From Fagopyrum homotropicum (taxonomy: Eukaryota; Streptophyta; Magnoliopsida; Caryophyllales; Polygonaceae): a stretch of 64,000 bases of DNA. The notes below the pieces were generated by a model. That model was not told the DNA's origin. It saw only the letters and a list, made by a program, of their open reading frames with translations, and ran no database searches. Shown one piece after another: positions 10,605 through 19,815 of the stretch (within the stretch, counting starts at the first letter, position 1; every line of letters begins with the position of its first letter). A program made the position numbers and the translations under genes. The stretch spans positions 141,685,981 to 141,749,980 of the forward strand of contig BSWB01000001.1 of assembly GCA_033239125.1 (NCBI GenBank). The letters run 5' to 3'.

Positions 10605-10741
10605 GAGATGCCTCAAACCCTTGATGCACATACCATAATCCGTTAGGAATATCGCTCAATCCGACTTTGGCAAGACACAAACACCCGGCTATGTGAATGG
10701 TGCCGAGTTACTCATCGTCATGATTGACTTCCCCAAACCTA
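10605..10741 (-). other. 137-bp conserved 3' non-coding block
   Basis: Lies about 530 bp inside the 3' LTR of ATH-1. It differs at about 5 of 137 positions from 42748-42884 and is similarly close to 47485-47621 in NA-T. The LTRs of these families cannot be aligned over long stretches. I see no shared reading frame. A structural or cis-acting RNA role is an inference. Confidence 0.75.
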
Positions 10742-11286
10742 TTAATTCTATTCTTTGAATGCAAAAATTTGCTTTCATGGCCCTCCCACATCAAACATGC
10801 CATATATCAACTCCTCCCAATTCCTTGATAGGTAAGGGAGGCAATTACTTTCATTGTGGGGCTAAGTGGTCAAAGAAAGAAGAAAGAAAAATCGAATTGC
10901 CTTAATCATTTCATAAAGAAGTATAAGAACTCATCATGTGATTTCAACCTCGATTTCTCAATATGATTTAGATAAAACTCTTCACATTATGAAACTTGCA
11001 AGAAAGGATAATCAACACATTCAATTCCTTTTCAATTCATTATTCGTTTAGGCATACAATTGTCATCAAAAGCTCAATCCGCAAGTAGGAACTATCATAG
11101 AAATCATTTCAAATCTTAGAAGCACAAAACCTTTTTAGAATTTTTCAAAATTTTTCACATTTTTATGGGTTTTTCAAAAACTTTTTCATGCAATGCAATA
11201 ATGAAACGTGTGACTATGAAACGAAACGTGCAAAGTGTCGTCGATCAAGGCAAGCAAATGTAGTAGAGTTATTACAACACATAGTC

Positions 11287-11329
11287 ACACCCCACCCCAT
11301 ACTTAAGACAAACATTGTCCTCAATGTTC
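11287..11329 (-). other. Second PPT-like tract with adjacent hairpin (ATH-1)
   Basis: In sense, a small inverted repeat (AACATTG, TCCT or AGGA loop, CAATGTT) is followed by CTTAAGTATGGGGTGGGG, which repeats the core of the LTR-proximal PPT. NA-T has the same pair at 43474-43513 and 48224-48263, there with a 9-bp stem. It may act as an additional plus-strand priming site. Confidence 0.55.
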
Positions 11330-11415
11330 AAAAAGAAATAAGGAAAAGAAAGAAAAGAAAAGTGAACTCACTAGACGGCGGTGGGGCGGCTGAAACTGGC
11401 TGTCACGAAATCTCG

Positions 11416-12973
11416 TCACTGCGGTGGAGGTGGTGGTGGAAACGGGTGGAAATCGGAGCTGAAGTTTCGCCCAAACTGTTGGCGGTATATATCCCTCATC
11501 ATCCGGTCATGCTCCTCTTCCCGTGCATTATGAGTGTCCCTATGAATCTCTACGTCTCCTACCCTCCTGGAAAGATCTGTAGCCCATGCCGGAAGCTGCT
11601 GATACCATACCGGCGGCTGGCCGTACCATGCTGGTGCATCCTGTGGGGCCGGTGCTGCTAGTGACTGTGCATACCATGGTGGCAGAGCTCCCATCCACTC
11701 CGGATGTGCTCCATACCAAGCGGGAGGAGCATCCATCCATGTCGGTCTCTCGCTCACACTAGCACGGCGAGAGGAAGAAGCACCGGAGGGTCTAGAAGGG
11801 CGGGGAGACTGTCTAGGTAAGTCTGGGAAGGTGTCCGTCTGATCCGGAAACATGCCAAATGTCTACTCATCACCTCCTCCCTCAAAACCATCACCTCCTC
11901 CTATCTCCTCCTCAACATCTGCAGCCGGTACCTCATCGGGGACCTAGGGAGGTGCTACTAACCTATTCGCATGAATAGCAACGAATGTCTGCTTCCAATT
12001 ATGGTGTCCAACCATAATGGAATACTCAGGAAGCCATGTAATACCTCTACCTCATCTCTCTTCCCATGGCATACCGGTGGTAGGTGGACCGCGGTACCTA
12101 GGAAAGATAATACCCCTAGTCATAAGGCTCTTGTGACCCAAAGGTCTCGCCGCTATCCTAGTGCATATGGAGCAATCAATCCCGAGTTGCGTAGCAATGT
12201 GGGTAACCATCCCAGCATACCCAATGTTCCCAGCTCTCTTGTTCTTAAGCTTACTCGTGGTGGAGGCTAAAAGGGTGGCACAATCGGCGGGTCTACCGTG
12301 GAGCATGCAATAGAGAAGGAATAGCTCATCAGTCTTTATCTTTTGGGGGGTCTCGGTCCTAGGGAATAGGCACTCGGAAAGGACCCTATGAGCTATCTTC
12401 AAGGCTAAGTTGTAGATGAGCTTAGCCTTGGTGTCAGCTGGCTGCCAGCGGTCCTCACTAGCATAAATCATGGCTATATCCTCCCAAAAGTCCTTAGCGT
12501 ATACACCGCTAGGAAAACGACCGTTAAAGGTCTCATGGAACCCAAAGAAGGCTCCAAACTGCTGGATAGAGAACTCATAATCCGTCTCCATCAATCTAAA
12601 AGATACCGTCCTCTCGACGGCGCTGTGCTTGAAGGAAATAACAAACTCCCTCGTGATCTCCTCATATGCATCCGCTCGAATAGCGGAGAAAATAATCAGT
12701 CCGGCCCCATCCAAGAGCCACGTCAAGTTACTCACCACATTAAGTGGCTCAAACTCCTCAAGCAAAAGGTATCTAGCTAGGTCCTATGACCGATCTCTCC
12801 TCGATCTTTTCTAAACCCTCGAGATAGTTTGGGTGAATGGTTGGGATTCTAGGGCATGGAGGTGATGGTGGTTCACTAGGAGGGGCTTGGGAAGAAGAGG
12901 AACTATCACCCTTTCTCTTCTTTTTCTTTCCTGCACTTCTCGTGAACATTTTCTCAATTCCAGTAGAAATCAC
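11416..12973 (-). pseudogene. Athila post-pol ORF (ATHILA ORF-1 / env-like family), broken
   Basis: Three minus-strand segments line up as one gene. 12973-12773 (66 aa) has a Lys/Arg run KKKKRKG and Ser- and Pro-rich tracts. 12765-12052 (237 aa) is the conserved core. 11853-11416 (145 aa) is a Pro/Trp/Tyr-rich tail with repeated APPAWYG-like units and a coiled, charged stretch. The core pattern (FSIQQFGAFFGF near residue 65, then HRVLSECLFPR, ELFLLYCMLHG and GMVTHIATQLGI) fits the plant retrotransposon family known as ATHILA ORF-1, found downstream of pol. Its function is unknown, and I see no convincing signal peptide or transmembrane span here. Stops at about 12051, 11946 and 11861 and a break near 12770 disable it. 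The lysine run could be a nuclear localisation signal. Confidence 0.75.
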
Positions 12974-13560
12974 GGTCTGTTCTTCCTATTCCACGGCAGT
13001 GGAAGTTCCAGAGACCGTGATTCGTCTTTGATTTGCTCAAATCTCAACAAAATCAACAACAAACTCAGCGGCACCTGTCCTAGACTAATTCCAATCTCAA
13101 TCGTATGCAATTTCTCTAAGTTTTTGCAAAAATTTAGCCCGAATTGACAAAGAAGAGATAAAGAGTAAAAACTTAGGGTTTTGGATCTTTGAATCCAAAT
13201 TCTGCCTTCTAGAGGGATTGCTCACTTGTTTTGTCGAATGTATCTTGTAAAGGAATGAAAATTCTTCACTTTAGCACCAAGAATCGTTCGAAACGATTAC
13301 CGAATGAGGATTTGCGAGATGTGGAGATTTTTGGAGTTTAGGGCGTGGAAGAAGGGCGTGGATTTGGGAATGTGGGTGTTTTTGTGAAGGAAAGTGGTTT
13401 ATATAGTGGCCGTAAAAATTTTTGAAAATCACGGTCTGTCGGGGGTTTCCACGGCCGTGGTTTTGTACGGACCCGTGGTTTTTCTCAGATTTTGAAGAAT
13501 TACGGTCACTGTAGCCTCCACGGCCGTGGTTTAGGGCGTGGAACTCTGTGTAATGTGCCA
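12960..13560 (-). repeat. ATH-1 palindromic motif clusters between pol and the post-pol ORF
   Basis: Copies or half-copies of the CCACGGCCGTGG motif occur at 12970-13021, 13337-13365 and 13427-13545, with perfect 12-mers at 13449 and 13518. Translated, they give recurring NHGRG in the chance frame 13561-13271. The rest of 12974-14018 is non-coding. It contains the short hairpin CTTGGGTTGCCTCCCAAG at 13730-13747, which is identical in NA-T. Confidence 0.75.
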
Positions 13561-14018
13561 AAATTCGAGTTTCATCAATTTCTTCTAACTTCTTCTTTTC
13601 CCATTGTCTATTCCATTGTTCCTACATCCAAAAACACGACATACCACGAGGTATCGAGGGCAAAAGCAAAGCAAAAACGACTAAACTAATCTAACATATG
13701 AATGATAAACAAAAGTATAAGTGTAATACCTTGGGTTGCCTCCCAAGAAGCGCTTGTTTAAGGTCCGTAGCTAGACCATACTTGCACCTAATCGAGTGCT
13801 GTAGGCGTGAACTCCTTAGCTTGGAGTTCCGGTGAATACTTCTTGAGTCGTTGACCATTCACCTTGAAGCTTCCGCCCTTTTCACCCCATACTTCAACTG
13901 CGCCATGTGGAAAAACATGTTTGATTAGATAAGGTCCAATCCAACGAGATTTAAGCTTACCTGGAAAGAGCCGAAGTCTCGAATTGAAGAGGAGAACTTA
14001 ATCTCCTTCTTTGAGGTC

Positions 14019-15121
14019 CTATGGAATGATATGCTTATCATGCCAACGCTTCACTTTCTCCTTATAGATCTTGGCATTCTTATAAGCATTTAAACGAAGT
14101 TCTTCAAGCTCATTAAGGTCCAAAAGGCGCTTCTCGCCCGCTTCCTTCATGCTGAAGTTCAACCACTTAACCGCCCAAAATGCTTTATGTTCCAGCTCCA
14201 CCGGTAAGTGACAAGACTTCCCATACACAAGGTTGTATGGTGTCGTTCCTATGGGAGTCTTGTATGCAGTCCGGTATGCCCATAATGCATCATCTAGCTT
14301 CAAAGACCAATCTTTCCTTGTCTTCGAAACTGTTTTCTCTAGGATTCATTTAATCTCCCGATTTGAAATCTCCACTTGTCCACTCGTTTGTGGATGATAA
14401 GGGGTGGCGATCTTGTGGGTCACCCCATACTTAGCTAGTAGAGCTTCGAATCGTCGGGCAATGAAGTGAGAGCCTCCATTACTAATGATAGTCCGTACTG
14501 TCCCAAATCTTGGGAAAATAGTCTTATTAAAGAACTTAACCACAACCATGGTATCATTAGTTGGAGAGGCAATCTCTTCAACCCATCTCGAAACATAATC
14601 TATAGCTAGAAGTATGTATTGGTTTCCACAAGATGATGGGAAAGGTCCCATGAAGTCTACTTCCCAAATGTCAAAGATCTCTACCTCCTGAATGTTGTTA
14701 AGAGGCATTTCGTTTCTCCTAGATATGTTCCCTGTTCTTTGACAAGCATCACAGTAGGAAACAAATGTTTGCACATCTTTAAATAAAGTAGGCCAAAAGA
14801 ATCCAGATTGCAATACCTTAGCGCTAGTCTTGTTCGAGCTAGCGTTTCCTCCACAAGGTAGTGAATGCCAATGACGGATGACACTTTGCATCTCGTTTTC
14901 CGGCACACATCGTCGAATGATGCCGTCAGGACCTCTCTTGAAGAGGAGAGGTTCATTCCAAAAGTATTCCCGGACATCCTTAAAGAACTTCTTCCTTTGT
15001 GCATAGGATAGTCCGGGTGGTATTTCCTGGCAAACCAAATAGTTAACAAAATCAGCAAACCATGGTTCGTTACCTTTAGTAATCTTGTCGATGCACTCAT
15101 CTGTGATGTGTAAATGCTCAT
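14019..15121 (-). pseudogene. pol: ATH-1 integrase (broken)
   Basis: Integrase would insert the cDNA into the genome. In sense the segment 15038-14346 shows a zinc-finger region (H...H replaced by N in GGNASSNKT, then CDACQR), then the DDE core. The first Asp is in WEVDFMGP. The second position reads ISNGGSHF, with Asn where Asp is expected. The Glu is in SGQVEISNREIK. A stop at about 14345 separates it from 14303-14019, which continues DDALWAYRTAYKTPIGTTPY...GKSCHLPVELEHKAFW, the typical Athila C-terminal half. Another stop follows, and homology runs on to about 13805. The D-to-N change plus stops mean it is inactive. It follows RNase H without a gap, as in a pol polyprotein. Confidence 0.88.
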
Positions 15122-15124
15122 ACG

Positions 15125-15424
15125 GAAAGGATTAATCTATAGGTAGATTGTCGTCCTTTAGATGTGGTAGACGACTCAAATTATCCGCAACAGAATTTTC
15201 CGAACCCTTCTTGTCACGGATCTCTAGATCGAATTCTTGTAGGAGAAGAATCCATCTAATCAGCCTTGGTTTCGCATCCTTCTTTGCAAGTAGATACCGG
15301 ATCGCATCATGATCCGTGTATACAATTACCTTTGCACCTACAAGATAAGAACGAAACTTTTGAAATGCATAAACAATAGCTAGAAATTCCTTTTCAGTAG
15401 TGGCATAGTTAAGTTGCGCTTCAT
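15125..15424 (-). pseudogene. pol: ATH-1 RNase H domain (part of pol)
   Basis: Continues the RT after a frame break at about 15425-15470. Readable sense motifs are YATTEKEFLAIVYAFQKFR, VYTDHDAIRYLLAKKDAKPRLIRW and NSVADNLSRL. These are the Ty3/gypsy RNase H C-terminal signatures. It is in the reading order RT, RH, IN. The stop near 15125 lies shortly before the integrase zinc finger. Confidence 0.75.
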
Positions 15425-16732
15425 CTAGCGTCTTGCTAGCATAGTAGATAGCATGGGTTCGTCCTTCCTTCTTTTGCCAAGCACAGCTCCTATATCTACG
15501 TCACTTGCATCCCACATGACCTCGAATGGAAGATTCAAATCCGGAGGTTGAATGATCGGGGCTGAGATTAGAGCTTCCCGGATCTTATGAAATGCATCTA
15601 AGCACTCTTGCGAAAAATCAAAAACTGCATTCTTCATCAATAGATTAGTAAGCGGTTTTGATATCTTAGAGAAATCCTTTATAAAACGTCTATAAAATCC
15701 AGCATGTCCTAGAAAGCTTCTTATCCCCTTCACCGAAGATGGAGAGGGGAGCTTTTCTATAGTTTCTATCTTAGCCTTATCTACCTCAATCCCTCTACTA
15801 GAGATCAAGTGTCTGAGTACAACGCCTTCCTTCACCATTAATTGACACTTCTCCCAATTAAGAACTACGTTAGTGTCTTCACACCTTTGTAGCACAAGAT
15901 AAAGGTTAGAAAGACAATTATCGAAAGAGGAACCATAAAAAGAAAAGTCATCCATGAAAACCTCCATGATCTCCTCTATGTACTCCGAGAAGATAGCCAT
16001 CATGCACCTTTGGAAGGTAACTGGAGCGTTGGAAAGCCCGAACGGCATTCTTCTATAAGCGAACGTACCCCATGGGCACGTGAATGTGGTCTTCTCTTGA
16101 TCGTCAGGATGAATCGGTATCTGAAAGAAGCCACTATAACCGTCAAGATAGCAAAAGTGAGAATTTTGTGCTAACCTCTCAAGCATTTGGTCGATGAAGG
16201 GTAATGGGAAGTGATCCTTTCTAGTTGCATTGTTTAGCTTCTTGTACTCAATGCACATCCTCCATCCAGTCACTGTACTTGTAGGAATGAGCTCATTGTT
16301 CTTATTGGTGATGACCGTCATTCCTCCCTTCTTTGGAACAACCTGTACGGGACGCACCCACTTGCTATCGGAGATAGGGTAGATGATACCTGCATCAAGT
16401 AGTTTAAGAATTTCCTTCTTGACAACCTCCTTCATGGTCGGATTTAACCGCCTTTGAGGTTGTCGTGAAGTCCTAAAGTCTTCTTCCATTAGGATCTTAT
16501 GCATGCATAATGAAGGCTTTATTCCTACTAGATCCTATATAGTGTAACCTAAGGCCTTCCTATGTTTCCTTAGAACAACCATAAGCTTACTATGTTCATC
16601 TTCACTTAGATCTGAACTAACAATTACGGGAAAGGTAGAATTAGGTCCTAGAAATGCGTACCTTAGATGTGTGGGAAGTGGCTTTAATTCCATCACTATT
16701 GGAGTCTCTAGTGGTTCTTGAGGAGTGTCCAA
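15425..16732 (-). pseudogene. pol: ATH-1 reverse transcriptase (broken)
   Basis: The RT copies element RNA into cDNA in the particle. A 65-aa lead-in (16732-16535) ends in a stop. The main open segment 16504-15425 (359 aa) carries the RT blocks: SKWVRPVQVVPKKGG near residue 47, RMCIEYKKLNNATRKDHFPLPFIDQ near 82, CYLDGYSGFFQI (118-129), FMDD catalytic box (183-186), FLGHAGFYRRFIKDFS near 270, and FEVMWDASDVDIGAVLG at the start of RNase H. The catalytic Asp residues of FMDD are present. This is the best preserved enzyme of the element, but it is split by a stop upstream and a frameshift at its C-terminal end. Confidence 0.9.
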
Positions 16733-16810
16733 TGCTTCCTTAGAAGTCTCAAAGGGTATAGAAGTTGTTGGAGAAGACTCAAGAGAAGTGGTAGAAAGAA
16801 CGTAATTGTC

Positions 16811-17137
16811 CTAAGATTTTCCCAAAATCACGGCACCTCTGTTTCCTCCACGGCCGTGGTTTAGGGTGTGGAATTCAATTACGGCACCACTGATAGTTCC
16901 ACGGCCGTGGTTTTGGCCGTGTAACTTACTGGAGTCCTCTGAATAGCTAATTACGGTCATGTTGGTGGGAACCACGGCCGTGGAATAGCACGACTGACCG
17001 TGATTCCTCACGTTTTCTGACCCATCGTAGAGTTTTTCAAACTCTTCTTCATGTACTTCCTTTTGCTCCTCTAAAGCTTCAATTTCCTCATTGCATTCCT
17101 CTTCCTCTCCTTTGTCCATAATGCTCATAGTGATCAC
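16811..17137 (-). pseudogene. pol: Protease-RT linker of ATH-1 invaded by the palindromic motif
   Basis: An acidic stretch (GEEEECNEEIEALEEQKEVHEEEFEKL) is followed by a segment coded by three perfect CCACGGCCGTGG copies (16848, 16899, 16972) and flanking half-sites. These read as repeated NHGRG separated by GAVIEF-like spacers. The motif array is therefore in frame inside pol. NA-T has an equivalent acidic linker, with its own motif array, at 49195-49265. No enzymatic role is apparent. Confidence 0.7.
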
Positions 17138-17140
17138 CTT

Positions 17141-17689
17141 CTATAAAGGATCTTTGAATAGAATTGAGCTTACTTCCTCTCTAGATGCCTCTTCGTCATG
17201 GATGTTAAACATATCCTCTTCAAGAGCTGGCTCTTTCATTAAAGTGGAAAGAACGAACTCTACCTTTTCCTCTCCAATGTCGAAGGCGAGTCTAGCATTC
17301 TTGCAATCCACCATAAAACCGGATGTTGCAAGAAACGGTCTTCCGAGTATGATCGGGACCGGACTATCTACATGAATGTCAAGCACAACAAAATCTATTG
17401 GAACATAGAACTTACCAAGTTTGACCGGGATGTCTTCAATGATACCGACGGGACGAGTTATGGATCGATCCACCATATATAACGTTATCTTCACCGGTTC
17501 AGGCTCGCCTAGACCGATCTTCCTGCATAATGCAAGCGGAATGATGCTAACGCTTGCTCCTAAATTACATAATGCATCATATGTGACATCTCCTACTCCG
17601 GTTGGAACACAAAATGACCCCGGATCTTTCAGCTTTGGGGGCATCTTTTCCTTCATCGTTTTGAAGAGATCCAAAGATTCCGAACTCAT
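17141..17689 (-). pseudogene. pol: ATH-1 aspartic protease, catalytic Asp lost
   Basis: A 182-aa open segment. Residues 30-60 contain the active-site region, here CNLGASVSIIP where the family has Asp after Cys. Later come MVDRSITRPVGIIEDIPVKLGKFYVPIDFVVLD and VPIILGRPFLATSG, typical of Athila proteases. The enzyme would cut the Gag-Pol polyprotein. The Asp-to-Asn change is a G-to-A transition in sense and should abolish activity. It lies between the gag tail (ending 17710) and the linker, in the expected order. Fold identity is secure from the flap and ILGRPFL motifs. Confidence 0.88.
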
Positions 17690-17709
17690 CTTGACTTCTG
17701 CAAAGTCTT

Positions 17710-19716
17710 CTAATTTCCTTTTGTTAGAGAGGATTCCTTTAAGAACTTTCCATATGCTGGCATACCTACAATTGCATCAATGAAAGGTATATTAATATGT
17801 AGTTTGCTCATGAGTTCAATGAACTTACCGAATTGCTTGTCTAGATGCGCTCTTGCTCTAGATTGTGGAAATGGTAGGGGAGGTTTGTAAGCTGGAGGAG
17901 GAATGTAGATGTCTTCCTTCGCCTTCCACTTTTCCTTCTCCTTTTTGACGGGAACTTCCACAAACTTAGGCTGCAGGTCGGTGGTTGTTGCTCCGCTCCT
18001 AGTTGTGATAGCCATCACCCTTCCATTCGGGTTATCCTCCGTCTTTCTTGGATGTTTTCCTTGATTTCTAGGAACTTCCTCAGCATTGCTGAACATTTGG
18101 TTTTCCAAAACCTTTTGGGCTTTATCAACCTTAGTGATGTGACTCTCCAACCCTTGAAACTTTCCCAAGATCGTTTCCAGCATGGGATCGGGCTTCTCTT
18201 TCCCCGAAGTGCTTCCACTATTAGATGTTTACCCCTGGCTTTTCAAAGGAATGGAAGAAGAAGATGGTGGAGTTAGTGAATTTCCTGAATTGGGATAAGA
18301 ATTACCGGAGTTTTGTTGTTGGTTGGAATGCCAATTGTTGTTGTTTGAACTCCTATTGTTGTTCCAATTGTTATTCCGGTTGTTGTTGTTCCAATTTTTC
18401 CGGTTGTTGTTCCGGCTGTTGCGATTGGTGTTCTCATTCCCATTGTGATTATTGTTGTTTCCTAAATAACCAACACCTTGCTCCTTAGGCTTTGGAAAGC
18501 TAGCCTTGATGACTTCCTTCAATTCTTTAATCTCGGTGTTGAGAGAAAAGATTTGAGTTTGAGCAGCTTGTGTTAGCTTTGATCCTTGCTCCACTCGATT
18601 AGCTTCCACTTTCCGGTGAGATTACTTCTCAATGACTCGGGCTTGCTTCTCAATGAAGTCCCAAGCGTCATCTTCCCTCATGTCCATGAATGTGCCACAT
18701 GAAAAGGATTGGAGCTTGAATTGTGTTTCCACATCCAGCCCCTTATAGTATATCTCCAATAACTCCAACTTGGAAATGCCATGGTATGGGCAATCCAATA
18801 GTAAATCCTGAAATCTTTCCCAAGACTGAAACAAACTTTCACTAGATCTCATAGAAAAAGCATTAATTTTACCTCTCAACTCCGCCGTCTTGGATGGCGG
18901 AAAGAACTTGGTTAGGAACTCCGAAGATAGATCCTCCCATGTGTTGAGTCTTCCATTTGGAAGAACTTGATACCAAGATAAAGCTTTCCCTTTCAAAGAG
19001 AAAAAGAATGGCTTGATCTTGTAATTGTTGGTGGTTGCATTCTTTGGATTCATTGTCTCCATCAAGATCTCAAAATTCTGTAAATGTTGATGTGGAGATT
19101 CGACACTCGTTCCTCCAAACTGGCTTTGGCGAATGATGGTAATAACTTGTGGGTTAAAGCTAAACCCCTGAAAATTGTCAACATCAAAGTTCACACCTAG
19201 ACGGCGTGGTTGTTGAATCGGATCCATTTTTTGGCCAAGAGTTCTTGGCTCTTCATCTACACGAGCGGCTCTCGCACCCCTAGCCGGGATACGATGATTA
19301 GCGGTTGGTCTTGGATTATATTGGTTCGCATTGATCGTTGGATCGATGTCCTCTAGCGACGGCATGGAGGAGTCGCTCTCTTCATCGGATGAGTCGGTTC
19401 TAACCGATCTTGTCGGTTTGCTTCTCTTATTCTTCTTGGAACCACTCATCTCCAGCCTCATTTGTAGCATCATGTCCTTGAGCTCGTCAATTTGCAATTG
19501 ATGACGCTCTGATTCTTCCTTGCGAGTCTTCTCGCTCCATCTAAGTCGAGCTTCGGAATCATCCAACTCTGCTTGGATATCCCTCTCTTTACTTTCAGCC
19601 ATCTTTCTTTCTTTGAGCTTCTTTCTCAAAGTCTTCTCAAGTTCTTGATCAAGAGGTAAGAGGTCTTTGCTGGTGTTAGACCTGCACATATACCTAAGAT
19701 AACCTGCAAATATCAC
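17710..19716 (-). pseudogene. gag: ATH-1 gag (three open segments)
   Basis: Segment 19716-18622 (364 aa) begins with a charged coiled-coil-like stretch (about residues 25-95) and a Lys/Ser/acidic linker. The Retrotrans_gag core follows (LKGKALSWYQVLPNGRLNTWEDLSSEFLTKFFPPSKTAELR, then SLFQSWERFQDLLLDCPYHGI). Segment 18609-18229 is a coiled coil followed by a highly Asn-rich tract (NNNRKNWNNNNRNNNW). Segment 18183-17710 holds KPPLPFPQ and LHINIPFIDAIVGMPAYGKFLK, the usual Athila region before protease. Stops at about 18619 and near 18226 break the frame. No CCHC knuckle is evident, which is common in this lineage. Gag would build the capsid. The upstream Met at 19716 is only one of several candidate starts. 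Confidence 0.88.
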
Positions 19717-19792
19717 TCAAAAGAGATATCAAATGACAAGAGCAAAGCTCCCAAGCTTGACAATCGATAACCGAATTCGGCCTAAACCAAAT

Positions 19793-19809
19793 CCCCGGCA
19801 ACGTCGCCA
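19793..19809 (-). other. Primer-binding site, tRNA-Asp type (ATH-1)
   Basis: The plus strand reads CCCCGGCAACGTCGCCA, 16 of 17 bases of the 3' end of plant tRNA-Asp(GUC). It lies 6 bp inside the 5' LTR edge at 19816. Confidence 0.88.
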
Positions 19810-19815
19810 AAAACT

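Noticed and set aside
11188..11661. 157-aa plus-strand frame
   Set aside because: Antisense to the tail of the ATH-1 post-pol ORF, whose minus-strand reading matches a known family.
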